From an uncultured Phycisphaerales bacterium (lineage in GTDB: Bacteria; Planctomycetota; Phycisphaerae; Phycisphaerales; UBA1924), in NCBI GenBank assembly GCA_903929885.1, contig CAIYWI010000047.1, forward strand, positions 1 through 44,230: DNA of 44,230 bases, written 5' to 3'. Positions within the stretch are counted from its first letter, which is position 1; every line of letters starts with the position of its first letter. A program made the position numbers and the translations under genes. Shown here one piece after another: positions 33,922 through 42,221 of this stretch. A model generated the notes under the pieces. The model made no database searches, had not been told where the DNA came from, and worked only from the letters and a program-made list of their open reading frames with translations.

Positions 33922-33927
33922 ATGGTA
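33922..33927 (-). promoter_or_regulatory. Candidate -10 of gyrA
   Basis: TACCAT on the minus strand, in the context GCCTACCATTGG. This is the same hexamer as in front of the genes at 9981 and 24832, but here about 130 nt before the start codon. No clear -35. Confidence 0.3.
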
Positions 33928-34009
33928 GGCGCAGGGGGGTTTTTCGTCCGCTTTTTCCGCGAATCCCGGCCCGAATGGCGGCCCCGATCTCGCCTCTGCG
34001 GGGGCATGC

Positions 34010-36082
34010 TCAACGGGTCGTGTCGGGGCCCTTGGCGGGCGACATCGCCGCCAGACTTTCGAGCGAGTTGCAGACCGTCAGGAGCGCCAGCGCGGTGGCC
34101 TCCGGCGATTGCCTCATGTCCCACGTGGCGGCCCGCACGCCCATGAGGGCCATCGAGGGGTTGGCCGCGGCGTGACAGGCGGCCTCGTCCATGGCGAGTT
34201 GGCGAACAAACCGCAGCGATCGCAGCATGCGAGCCACCTGCATCGGCCGCTCCGAGGCGTCGGTGAGGCGAGCATCGCCCATCATCGTGGCGAGGAAGGC
34301 CAGCGGGCGGAGACTCTGGGAGGTGGGGAGCAGCTCGGCGGAACTGGTGAAGACGATGCCACCGACCAGATCGGGGCCTTCGTTGCCCGCGTCCGCGTCG
34401 GTCACCTGGAACTTCCAGACCAGGTCTCGCATGTCGCGGAGGGCGGGCGCCGCGGGGACGTCTCCCCCGCCGGCAAGCATCAACTCGGCCCAGCCAAGCC
34501 ACGGCATGTGCATGACGAGCATCTCGGGGCGGGTCTCTCGGAAGATGGAGCGGACGGCGGCGCGGGCGGCGGCGATGCGATCGTCGCGTCCGGGTTCGCC
34601 GGGCACCAGCGTGGCTCGCCGGGCCAGCACGAACGCCGCGAAGGCACGGGCGTTGGGAGGCACCTGCTCGCTCCAGCCCGACGAGGCCGTGTACAGCATG
34701 GCCAGCGACGGGTCGTGGGCCACGACCTCGGGCGGGATGATGCCTGCCGCGACGGGCACGTTCTCGTAGGGCGCCATGGCCACCATCGAGCGAAGGCAGC
34801 CGAACATCGGGCCGGCATCGATGTTGGTCAGGGGCTGTTGCTCGAGTCGTCGCACGCCGAACCGGAGCGGTGCGGCCGCGGCCGCGCCGGGTCGCACCAC
34901 GCGCCATGCGTCCGGGCCATCCTGAAACGTGGCCTTGACGGCGATGAAACGATGGATCGCGTAGGTGACGAGGGCGAACTCGGCGAGCGATGCAGCCGCG
35001 GGCTCGTAGGCGTCTCGCGCAGGGAGGTAGGCCCCTCTGGGCCAATCGGGGGGCTCCGACCGCCGGGCGGCATCCCATCGCACGAGCCAATCGACGTGGG
35101 CGTCGGCCTGACGACGGAGCGAGTCGACGGTGATGTCGCGTTGGGATACGACCTTGCCTCCTCGGAAGAGAAAGGTCGGTTGCCCGTCGGCATCCAGCTG
35201 CGCGAGGTGGGTCACCTGGAACTTGTAGAACGTCGCGCCCTTGGCGGCGGCGATGGCCGGGGGCTGGGCCCTGGGATCGGTGCGAACGGCCAGCAGCGGG
35301 TCGCCCGACGCGGCGGAGATCGCGGCCACGAGCGCGTCGCCCGGGCTCATGGCGTTGACCAGCATGGTGGCCGGCGAGACGACGCGGAGCGCGTCGCCGA
35401 GTCGCACGCCCACGCCCTCGATGCCTCGGAGGGCAAGGAGGTCGGCCTCGGCGTAGGTGGAGGGCGAAACGGGCACGAGGTCGCCGCCAAGTTCAAGACT
35501 GATGGTCAATCGCCGCGCCAAGGCCTTTCGTTCGGCCTCCGCGGCGGCGGTGTTGCCGACGGGCAGCCGGTCACGGGCCTCGGCGATGGCGGCGGCGGCG
35601 GCGCGACGGAGCGTCGCGCCGTCGTCGGAGGCGTCGCTGCCGCGACCGACGACGCGGCCATCGAGACGGAGCGTGACGGCGGTGGCGACGAGGCGGTCAC
35701 GGCGATCCACGAGCCCGGCGAGGCCGGCGGCGTCAAGGGCGTGGACGGCTTCACGGAGGGACGCGAACAGGCGGATGGCGTTCTCGGGCTCAGGCGGCTG
35801 GGAGGCGGGCGTCGGGGCGGGGATCAAGACCGGAGTCGGGGTGGGCGTCGGCGCGGGCTGCTCCTGAGCGGCGGTGCGAGGGCCGAGCGCGTTGCAGAGA
35901 ATCAACATCGTGGCAACCAGACCACGAGCGTCGTTGCACCGCCACCACCAAGCGGCGAGCCGGACGCGCGGAAGCGGGCCGCCGGGGGCCTTGCCGGGGC
36001 GTTGACGGGCGTGGGCGACCCGAGCCGGTGAATGGCACGGAGGTTGTACCTGTTCCTGTGCAACTGAAGAAAGGACGACCAT
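34010..36082 (-). CDS. Large exported protein of unknown function
   Basis: A 690-residue protein I do not recognise. A hydrophobic stretch ARGLVATMLILCNALGP near residue 50-66 resembles a signal sequence with a long N-terminal extension, followed by a Pro/Thr linker (PAPTPTPTPVLIPAPTP). The first mature part (about 95-330) is Ala-rich with RLFASLREAVHALDAAGLAGLVDRRDRLVATAV (split for reading). The C-terminal half (about 400-690) is helical, with LVWKFQVTDAD and repeated Ala/Leu helices. It may sit outside the inner membrane. ATG at 36082 has AAGGAG 6 nt upstream, which is the best Shine-Dalgarno in the region; the frame is open to 36220. The start overlaps, in the opposite direction, that of a possible small ORF. 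Confidence 0.65.
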   Translation of the reverse strand: MVVLSSVAQEQVQPPCHSPARVAHARQRPGKAPGGPLPRVRLAAWWWRCNDARGLVATMLILCNALGPRTAAQEQPAPTPTPTPVLIPAPTPASQPPEPENAIRLFASLREAVHALDAAGLAGLVDRRDRLVATAVTLRLDGRVVGRGSDASDDGATLRRAAAAAIAEARDRLPVGNTAAAEAERKALARRLTISLELGGDLVPVSPSTYAEADLLALRGIEGVGVRLGDALRVVSPATMLVNAMSPGDALVAAISAASGDPLLAVRTDPRAQPPAIAAAKGATFYKFQVTHLAQLDADGQPTFLFRGGKVVSQRDITVDSLRRQADAHVDWLVRWDAARRSEPPDWPRGAYLPARDAYEPAAASLAEFALVTYAIHRFIAVKATFQDGPDAWRVVRPGAAAAAPLRFGVRRLEQQPLTNIDAGPMFGCLRSMVAMAPYENVPVAAGIIPPEVVAHDPSLAMLYTASSGWSEQVPPNARAFAAFVLARRATLVPGEPGRDDRIAAARAAVRSIFRETRPEMLVMHMPWLGWAELMLAGGGDVPAAPALRDMRDLVWKFQVTDADAGNEGPDLVGGIVFTSSAELLPTSQSLRPLAFLATMMGDARLTDASERPMQVARMLRSLRFVRQLAMDEAACHAAANPSMALMGVRAATWDMRQSPEATALALLTVCNSLESLAAMSPAKGPDTTR

Positions 36083-36161
36083 GAAGCTCCTTCTTGCCCT
36101 TGACGACACCCGACGCCGCATCCTGCTGCTTTGCCTTTTCAGCTTCCTGGCGATGTGCTGA
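36081..36161 (+). CDS. Possible 26-residue hydrophobic peptide
   Basis: ATG at 36081 has AAGGA 6 nt upstream and opens a frame of 26 codons. The peptide starts MKLLLALDDTRRR and ends ILLLCLFSFLAMC, so it has a basic middle and a Leu/Phe-rich end that could insert in a membrane. The start codon shares CATG with the divergent ATG at 36082 of the exported protein gene. A GCGAACC-GGTTCGC hairpin lies just after the stop (about 36166-36185). Nothing recognisable is encoded in the rest of 36162-36325. Either the peptide is real, or the Shine-Dalgarno is a coincidence of the complementary strand. Confidence 0.3.
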   Translation: MKLLLALDDTRRRILLLCLFSFLAMC

Positions 36162-36325
36162 GCCTTGCGAACCCGGGGAGGTTCGCCGGACGGCCTTCGC
36201 CAGGAGGCTGGAAAAGGCATGCGGCCTCCCGGAACGAGGCCGGTCGCACAGGATAAGCGCGAAACGGGCCGGCTCGCCCGGCCGAGGCGCGTCGAGGCGG
36301 GTCTGCGACCGCGAAGCGTCGCAGG

Positions 36326-36952
36326 TCAGGCGTCGCGGCCCATCTCGAAGGCGCGGATGAGGCAGTGGAGCGTGGCGCTGAGGAGGATGACGGCCACCAG
36401 CCCCACCACCGTCAGGATGAGTCCCGTGACGATGCCGGGCAGGGATGCCAAGGGCGTCGCTCCACCCGTGCGCATGACGACCAGTGCGAGGGCCGCTCCG
36501 ACCGTCAGGGGGGCGGCGGCCGCTGCGCTGCGGACGAGGTAGTGCCGGCTGCGGGGATTGCGACGCAGCACGAGCCAGGCGGCCATGGCGCCGACGACGA
36601 GGCCGGCCGCGAGGCGGCCAACGAGCCACGGGGTGATCGAGATCGAGTCGATCTCGCCCCCGACCTGCAACCGGCCCTGGACACTGAGCCACGCGAGGAA
36701 GGCGGCGGGCCCGAAGGCCAATGCGATGCCGCCGAGCGCGAGCCCCGGCGCATCGATCAGGCGAGCGCGGGACTGGGCCAGACCGATCACCGCCGCGACG
36801 ACGGCGACGGCCTCGAACCCGACGACCAGCCACGCGGGCTTGAGGCACGCGAAGGCGGCCAGACCGATCATCGCGAGCGACGAGAGCCCGACACCGACGC
36901 AGAGTGCGGCGAGGGTGAGCGAGATCCAACGCGGGGCGGGCGGGAAGGTCAT
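36326..36952 (-). CDS. Small integral membrane protein of unknown function
   Basis: A 208-residue protein with about five or six hydrophobic segments (about 10-30, 35-60, 75-95, 110-130, 145-165 and 175-200). The N-terminus is RWISLTLAALCVGVGLSS, and the C-terminus is a short basic EMGRDA end. I see no family motif. AGGTG lies only 3 nt before the ATG at 36952, which is close. TACGGT on the minus strand about 50 nt upstream could be a -10. The gene is divergent from fliD, 318 bp apart, and runs toward the exported protein gene. Function unknown; a flagellar role is not supported by sequence. Confidence 0.7.
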   Translation of the reverse strand: MTFPPAPRWISLTLAALCVGVGLSSLAMIGLAAFACLKPAWLVVGFEAVAVVAAVIGLAQSRARLIDAPGLALGGIALAFGPAAFLAWLSVQGRLQVGGEIDSISITPWLVGRLAAGLVVGAMAAWLVLRRNPRSRHYLVRSAAAAAPLTVGAALALVVMRTGGATPLASLPGIVTGLILTVVGLVAVILLSATLHCLIRAFEMGRDA

Positions 36953-37270
36953 GGTCACCTGATTCTTCGGCCGTCGGAGCGAGGCGGATGGAGCGACCCT
37001 CACCGTACGTCGCGAGGGTGCGGTTCGGTTCACCCATTCAAGGGGCGATGCCCCGGCGAGGGGGGCGTGGCGGCACCGGCTCGGGCGAGCGAACCCCCCG
37101 AGCGAGCCCACTTCAGGGCGTCGGCGAGGGTCGCGGCTTTCAGCCCCCCACCATTTCGAACCGATGTTCCGGGAGTGGTGGCGTCGCGGCCGACTCGGGC
37201 CCGCACGGGCTCGCGTCGCGGGGCCGTCGGGCGGGAGCGGGCGCGGCATCTGGATCGAAAGGAGTTGCTC
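36953..37270. other. Intergenic region upstream of fliD
   Basis: A 318-bp gap between divergent genes without a supported gene. It holds a GGGGC-GAT-GCCCC hairpin near 37040-37052, the FliA-like elements of fliD (37138-37168), and AAAGGAG before fliD at 37258-37264. I found no sigma-54 promoter (TGGCAC-N5-TTGC). Confidence 0.6.
37138..37168 (+). promoter_or_regulatory. Candidate FliA (sigma-28) promoter of fliD
   Basis: TTTCAGC followed after 15 nt by ACCGATGTT. The second element resembles the sigma-28 -10 (GCCGATAA, 5 of 8), while the -35 (TAAA) is poor. The fliS gene has a similar pair with 14-nt spacing. The start codon is about 100 nt downstream. Confidence 0.3.
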
Positions 37271-40138
37271 ATGGGTGGCATCTCGAGTTCGGTGGGCATG
37301 TTCAGCGGAATCGACTCGGCGGCGCTGATCGACCAGCTGCTCGCGGTGGAGGCCAGGCCCAAGCAGCTGGCCCAGTCGCGGATGGCGCAGATCCAGACGC
37401 AGCAGGCGGCGTACCTCGACATCGCGTCGAGGATCACGGCGATCAAGAACTCGGCGGCCGGCTTCCGGATCAACAGCACCTTCCAGTCGAAGTCGGCGAC
37501 CTCGAGCAACGACAACGTGCTGAAGGCGACGGCTGACAAGACGGCGGTGCCCGGCAACTACACCTTCCTGGTGGATCGACTGGTCTCGACGCAGCAGGCG
37601 CTCTCGCGCGGCTTCGCGAACAAGGACGTCTCGGGGCTGGGCGTGACGACGCTCTCGTTCGAGAGCGCGCAGGCGAGACTGGACCGGGACGTGGAGCTGT
37701 CGGAACTCAACGACGGCCAGGGCGTGCGTCGCGGGCGGATCATCGTGACGGACTCGGCGAACCGCGCGGCGACGATCGACCTGTCGCGGGCGACGAGCGT
37801 GAACGACGTGCTGGAGGCGATCAACGCGAACGGGACGGCGCAGGTGACGGCGTCGGTGAGCGGCGGTCGGTTCGTGCTCAGCGACAATGCGGGCGGCGCG
37901 TTGACTGTGGCCGACGGGGCCGGCTCGACGATGGCCACATCGCTGGGGTTGGCGGGCGTGACGGCGGCGAGCGGCAAGGTGACCGGCAACGTGGTGTACC
38001 GCCTGAGCGGCGCGACGACGCTCGGCTCGCTCAACGACGGCAACGGCGTGGCGATCCGCGCGTCGACGTCGAACGCCTCGTCGAACTTCAAGATCAGCGT
38101 GAACGGCACGCAGGTGGGCGTCAACCTGAGCGACACGTGGGACGAGACCAAGAGTCCGCCGGAGAAGAACGGCGGTCCGGTGTCGGACCTCGCGGGCGTG
38201 GTGTCTCGCATCAACAGCGCGTTGACGGGCGCCGGATTCACGGGGATCACGGCCTCGGTGGACGGCGAGAACAACCGCCTGCAGATCATCGACTCGACCA
38301 ACTCGCGGAACCTCAGCATCATCGAGGGCTCGGACTCGACGGCGGCGGACCTCGGGCTGCCGACGACGGTCAGCGGATCGATGCTCTTCGGCAACCGCGT
38401 GCTGGCCGGGATGCAGACGACGATGGTGAAGGGCCTCACGGGCTTCGCGAGCGCGTCGCACGACGGCATGATCAACTTCAGGCTGCGGAACAACGCCGAG
38501 TTCTCGGCGGCGGTGGACACGTCGGGCACGGTGCAGGACATGCTGGCGGAGATCGAGGAGGCCAGCAAGGTCGACGGCGTCAGGCAGGTCCGCGCGGAGC
38601 TCGACTCCAAGGGCACGGGCATCGTCATCACCGACCTGACGACGGGCGCGAGCAAGCTGCGGATCACGGGCACGTCGGGCCAGGACGCGGCGGCCGCGCT
38701 GGGCCTCTCGACGGGGCCGGCCGGACAGGACGGGGCCTCCAAGGCCAGCGGCAACCTGCAGCGGCAGTACATGAGCCGCTCGACGCTCCTGACGAGCCTC
38801 AACAACGGCAAGGGCGTGGGCACGGGCGAGTTCCGGATCACCGACGCCACCGGCTCGAGCTCGCTGGTGAGGGTGTCGGACACGACCCGGACGCTGGGCG
38901 ACCTGATCGACGTGATCAACAGCCGCGGCCTGAAGGTGACCGCGTCGATCAACTCGACGGGGGACGGCGTGACGATCCGCGAGAAGCTCGCAACCGGCGA
39001 GACGGCGGGCACGCAGAAGATCAAGGTGGAGGAGGCCGGCTCGGCGATCGCGAAGAGCCTGAACCTGCTGGGGACGGCGTCGGACGTGGGCGCCTCGAAC
39101 GTGATCGACGGCTCCTTCGAGCGGAAGGTGACGCTGACGGGCGCCGAGACGCTGCAGCAGCTGACCGACAAGATCAACGCGGCCAAGGCCGGCGTGACGG
39201 CGAGCATCGTGCGCGACGGCTCGGGGTCCTCGCCGTTCCGACTGAGCCTGACGAGCAACCAGACGGGCAGCGCGGGCCGGTTCATCGTCGACACGGGCTC
39301 GGTGGACCTGGGCCTCTCGACGCTCGACAAGGGGCGCGACGCGCGGGTCTTCTTCGGCAGCGCAGACGCGGCCTCGGGCATCGCCGTGACCAGCACGACC
39401 AACACGATCGACACGGTCCTGGCGGGCGTGAAGATCGACCTCAAGGGCACGAGCGACACGCCGGTCACGCTCGCGGTGGCCAGCGACGTGTCGGGGATCG
39501 AGGCGGCCGTCGGCGCGTTCGTGACGACCTTCAACACGGCCATCGAGCGCATCGAGCTGCAGACCAAGTACGACAAGGACACCAATCGTCGCGCCGCCCT
39601 GCTGGGCGACAGCACCGTGCTCGAACTGCGGTCGCAGCTCTATTCCAGCGTGCAGGCGGTCTCCCGAGGCGCGGTCGGGCAGTACACCCGCCTGGCCGAG
39701 GTCGGGGTGACCATCGGCGAGGGCGCCCGCCTGAAGCTCGACGCCACCAAGTTGCGCGAGGCGCTCGCGAACGATCCGGCGAGCGTCGAGGCCCTGTTCA
39801 CCGCCCGCACCGCCGTCGACGACACCCGCATCGACCTGGGTGACGGCGTGAGCGTCCGCAACCCCCAAGCCGGCGTCTCCTTCTCGACCCTGAGCGTCAT
39901 GGGGCAGATCGAGGAGATGGGCAAGCGGTATGTCGAGGGGACCGGCGCGGTGCTCTTCGCCCGCCAGGATCAGCTCCGCGAGCAGGTCAAGCTCCAGGAA
40001 AGCCGCATCGCCGCCTTCGACGCGAGACTCGAGTCGCGCCGGGCGGTGCTCCAGAAGCAGTTCATCAACATGGAGCAGTCGCTGGGCAAGCTCAGGAACC
40101 AGCAAGCCGCGCTGGGCAGCCTGCCCATGGCGGGTTGA
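37271..40138 (+). CDS. fliD: Flagellar filament cap protein FliD
   Basis: A 955-residue hook-associated protein 2, about twice the usual 450-500. The N-terminus (SSSVGMFSGIDSAALIDQLLAVEARP) is the FliD_N signature. The body contains repeats of the flagellin hook IN type: LNDGQGVRRGRIIVTD, LNDGNGVAIRA and LNNGKGVGTGEFRITDATG, each followed by a V-x-D-x-IN-like segment. The C-terminus has YDKDTNRRAALLGDSTVLELRSQL, the FliD_C marker, and a coiled-coil-like end (EQVKLQESRIAAFDARLESRRAVLQKQF). It caps the filament and directs flagellin insertion after export through the flagellar apparatus. AAAGGAG lies about 6 nt before the ATG. fliS follows after 119 bp. Confidence 0.93.
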   Translation: MGGISSSVGMFSGIDSAALIDQLLAVEARPKQLAQSRMAQIQTQQAAYLDIASRITAIKNSAAGFRINSTFQSKSATSSNDNVLKATADKTAVPGNYTFLVDRLVSTQQALSRGFANKDVSGLGVTTLSFESAQARLDRDVELSELNDGQGVRRGRIIVTDSANRAATIDLSRATSVNDVLEAINANGTAQVTASVSGGRFVLSDNAGGALTVADGAGSTMATSLGLAGVTAASGKVTGNVVYRLSGATTLGSLNDGNGVAIRASTSNASSNFKISVNGTQVGVNLSDTWDETKSPPEKNGGPVSDLAGVVSRINSALTGAGFTGITASVDGENNRLQIIDSTNSRNLSIIEGSDSTAADLGLPTTVSGSMLFGNRVLAGMQTTMVKGLTGFASASHDGMINFRLRNNAEFSAAVDTSGTVQDMLAEIEEASKVDGVRQVRAELDSKGTGIVITDLTTGASKLRITGTSGQDAAAALGLSTGPAGQDGASKASGNLQRQYMSRSTLLTSLNNGKGVGTGEFRITDATGSSSLVRVSDTTRTLGDLIDVINSRGLKVTASINSTGDGVTIREKLATGETAGTQKIKVEEAGSAIAKSLNLLGTASDVGASNVIDGSFERKVTLTGAETLQQLTDKINAAKAGVTASIVRDGSGSSPFRLSLTSNQTGSAGRFIVDTGSVDLGLSTLDKGRDARVFFGSADAASGIAVTSTTNTIDTVLAGVKIDLKGTSDTPVTLAVASDVSGIEAAVGAFVTTFNTAIERIELQTKYDKDTNRRAALLGDSTVLELRSQLYSSVQAVSRGAVGQYTRLAEVGVTIGEGARLKLDATKLREALANDPASVEALFTARTAVDDTRIDLGDGVSVRNPQAGVSFSTLSVMGQIEEMGKRYVEGTGAVLFARQDQLREQVKLQESRIAAFDARLESRRAVLQKQFINMEQSLGKLRNQQAALGSLPMAG

Positions 40139-40139
40139 C

Positions 40140-40170
40140 GCGGCGACGCCCCGGACCGATGCGTCGCCGC
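40140..40170 (+). other. Perfect 10-bp hairpin between fliD and fliS
   Basis: GCGGCGACGC pairs with GCGTCGCCGC across an 11-nt loop immediately after the fliD stop codon. No T-tract follows, so it is more likely an RNA-end or processing structure than a terminator. Confidence 0.6.
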
Positions 40171-40218
40171 CGGGCGCTCGCATCCGTCGAATTCGCCAGG
40201 ACAGCGCCATGATCCGGC

Positions 40219-40246
40219 TTCAGCGGCGATCACGGCGAACCGATAC
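40219..40246 (+). promoter_or_regulatory. Candidate FliA-like promoter of fliS
   Basis: TTCAGC, 14 nt, then ACCGATAC, resembling the fliD pair. Alternatively, GATACT at 40242-40247 ends 10 nt before the ATG and fits the near-leaderless pattern. Confidence 0.35.
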
Positions 40247-40257
40247 TGACAGCATCC

Positions 40258-40755
40258 ATGAGCCAAGCCAGCAGTTCCAAGCCAGCCTCGCCCGCGCCCC
40301 AGAACGGGGCCGCCAACGCCTACCTCCGCACCAAGGTGCTCAGCGCCACGCCGCAGGAGTTGCGGCTGATGCTGCTTGACGGCGCGATCAGGTTCGGCAA
40401 CCAGGGTCGCGAGGCCCTCGAACGCAAGGACTTCGAGGCCAGCTTCAACGGCTTCAGCCAGTGCCGCGAGATCATCATCGAGTTGATGACCTCCATCCGT
40501 CCGGACTGCGATCGCGACCTCTCCGAAAAGGTGCGATCGCTGTACGGCTTCATGTACAAGCATCTGGTCGACGGCGTGCACGACAAGGACTTCACGAAGA
40601 TCGACGAGGTGCTCCGCCTGCTCGCCTACGAGCGCGAGACGTGGGTGCTGGCCATGGAGAAGGCCGCCTCCGAGAAGGGCGTTGCCGCCCCGGCCGCGGC
40701 CGACACCGCCGGCAAGGTCGAGCCCAAGCCCGGGCTCTCGAACCTCGCCGCCTGA
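40258..40755 (+). CDS. fliS: Flagellar export chaperone FliS
   Basis: A 165-residue FliS, the cytoplasmic chaperone that keeps flagellin monomeric before export. The core is AYLRTKVLSATPQELRLMLLDGAIRFGNQGREALERKDF (split for reading; about 21-60), with the typical Y-x-x-x-x-V and P-x-E-L-x-x-M-L-Y/D-G-A elements. YGFMYKHLVDG and VLRLLAYERETWVLAM complete the four-helix bundle. An extra Ser/Pro N-terminus and an Ala/Pro-rich tail of about 30 residues make it longer than usual (about 130). It follows fliD in the usual order; flagellin genes are not in the window. Confidence 0.93.
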   Translation: MSQASSSKPASPAPQNGAANAYLRTKVLSATPQELRLMLLDGAIRFGNQGREALERKDFEASFNGFSQCREIIIELMTSIRPDCDRDLSEKVRSLYGFMYKHLVDGVHDKDFTKIDEVLRLLAYERETWVLAMEKAASEKGVAAPAAADTAGKVEPKPGLSNLAA

Positions 40756-40774
40756 GCCACGGCACGGCGAGGAC

Positions 40775-40780
40775 TACGGT
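40775..40780 (+). promoter_or_regulatory. Candidate -10 of the guanine deaminase gene
   Basis: TACGGT lies 9 nt before the ATG at 40790. It could also be chance, since the preceding gene ends only 34 bp upstream. Confidence 0.25.
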
Positions 40781-40789
40781 TCACGCCTC

Positions 40790-42037
40790 ATGCCCTCCGC
40801 GACATTGACGATCGCCGGCACGCTGCTGCTCCCTCACGGAGCGAGGGGCGTCCGGCTGGGCGACGCGTGCGGGCACGTGATCACCGAGGGCGACCGCATC
40901 CGCGTCGTGGATCCCGCGCGTCGGGCGCCCGCGGCGGACCTGGGCGACGAGTCGTGCCTGATCGTTCCGGCCTTCACCGACTGCCACTTGCACCTGCCGC
41001 AGTTCGACGTCATCGGCGTCGACGGGCTGGAGCTGCTCGACTGGCTCGAGCGGGCCGTCTTCCCGGCGGAGATGAAGTGGGCCGACGTCGACTTCGCCCG
41101 CGCGATGGCCACGCGCGTCGCCGACGAGCTCCTCTCCTTCGGCACCACGGCCGTCGCCGCGTACGCCACCAGCCACTTCGCCTCGACACAAGCGGCCATC
41201 GACGCCTTGGCGGACAAGGGCCTGAGCGGGCACGTGGGCCAGTCGCTGATGGACCGCCACGGGCCGTCCTCGCTGCTCGTTCCCGCGCCCGCCGCCCTTT
41301 CGCAGGCCGCCTCGCTGCGTGCCCGCGGCCGCGTGACGCCCGCCGTCACGCCTCGCTTTGCCGTCGCCTGCTCCGACGCGCTTCTCGCCGGGTGCGGCAC
41401 GCTCGCGAAGCGCAGCGGCTGGCTGGTGCAGACCCATCTGGCCGAGACCGAGCGAGAGATGGAGACGATGCGTCGCCTGCACCCCGAGCGCTCGTACGCC
41501 GAGGTCTACGACCGCGCCGGCCTGCTCGGCCCCCGCACCATTCTCGGTCACGGCATTCACCTTGGCGACGAGGATCGCGCCTTGCTCGCGGCCCGCGGCG
41601 CGGCCATCGCCCACTGCCCCACCGCCAACAGATTCCTCGACGCGGGCGAGATGGACTTGGCCCGTCACGCGGCCAAGGGTGTCGCGACGTGCCTGGGGAG
41701 CGACGTGGGCGCGGGGCCCGATCGGTCCATGGTGCGGGTGGCCCGGGCGATGATCGATGCCGCCAAGCAGGTGGCAAGAGGACGACCCGAACGTCACGGC
41801 GACTTCCCGAGGGCGAGCGAGGCGTGGTGGCGGATCACCGAGGGCAACGCGCGGGCCATCGGACTCCCGGATCGCGGGGCGCTGTCGCCGGGACGCGATG
41901 CCGACCTGCTGGTGGTGCGGCCGACCAAGCCGTGGCGAGACTCGCCCGACCCGCTCTCGACGCTGCTCTACGCCTGGGATGATCGGTGGATCGAGGCGGT
42001 GGTGAGCCAAGGCGTGGTGCGGCACGACGCGCGATGA
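40790..42037 (+). CDS. guaD: Guanine deaminase-like amidohydrolase
   Basis: A 415-residue metal-dependent hydrolase of the guanine deaminase branch (guanine to xanthine, releasing ammonia). Metal and substrate elements are FTDCHLHLPQFDVIG (HxH plus the PQ typical of guanine deaminase), VQTHLAETERE, LGHGIHLGDED and CLGSDVGAGPDRSM, where Asp is the metal ligand. HCPTANRFL precedes it and also fits the family. The chlorohydrolase/TRZ-ATZ relatives share most of these, so the substrate is probable rather than certain. It starts 34 bp after fliS, with no Shine-Dalgarno. A purine salvage gene, apt, is elsewhere in the window. Confidence 0.85.
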   Translation: MPSATLTIAGTLLLPHGARGVRLGDACGHVITEGDRIRVVDPARRAPAADLGDESCLIVPAFTDCHLHLPQFDVIGVDGLELLDWLERAVFPAEMKWADVDFARAMATRVADELLSFGTTAVAAYATSHFASTQAAIDALADKGLSGHVGQSLMDRHGPSSLLVPAPAALSQAASLRARGRVTPAVTPRFAVACSDALLAGCGTLAKRSGWLVQTHLAETEREMETMRRLHPERSYAEVYDRAGLLGPRTILGHGIHLGDEDRALLAARGAAIAHCPTANRFLDAGEMDLARHAAKGVATCLGSDVGAGPDRSMVRVARAMIDAAKQVARGRPERHGDFPRASEAWWRITEGNARAIGLPDRGALSPGRDADLLVVRPTKPWRDSPDPLSTLLYAWDDRWIEAVVSQGVVRHDAR

Positions 42038-42062
42038 TCGGGGCTGGGCCCCGGCGAAACCC

Positions 42063-42091
42063 TTGCATGGCGCATGCCGGGCTGGTATCCT
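42063..42091 (+). promoter_or_regulatory. Candidate promoter of the peptide transporter gene
   Basis: TTGCAT, a 17-nt spacer, and TATCCT preceded by TGG (an extended -10). The predicted start near 42098 gives a leader of about 124 nt before the ATG at 42222. Confidence 0.45.
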
Positions 42092-42221
42092 CAGGTCGCT
42101 CGCGACGCCGCAACCCGGGTCCGCCGCGGGCGCGAGGGCCGAGTCCGGTCCCGCGAGCATCGCCCGACGGCCCGGAACGGAGTCCGGCCGGGGCCTGACA
42201 TCACCGCACGGAGCCACGCGC

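Noticed and set aside
31079..33928. A 949-codon open frame on the plus strand opposite gyrA
   Set aside because: Composition is low-complexity Asp/Val/Ala/Gly and gyrA on the other strand is unambiguous.
36953..37270. Sigma-54 promoter for fliD
   Set aside because: No GG-N10-GC pair of the TGGCAC-N5-TTGC type at a suitable position.
36953..40210. Long minus-strand frame opposite fliD, in phase with the small membrane protein
   Set aside because: Arg/His-rich shadow sequence. Only the last 208 codons, with a Shine-Dalgarno and membrane segments, look real.
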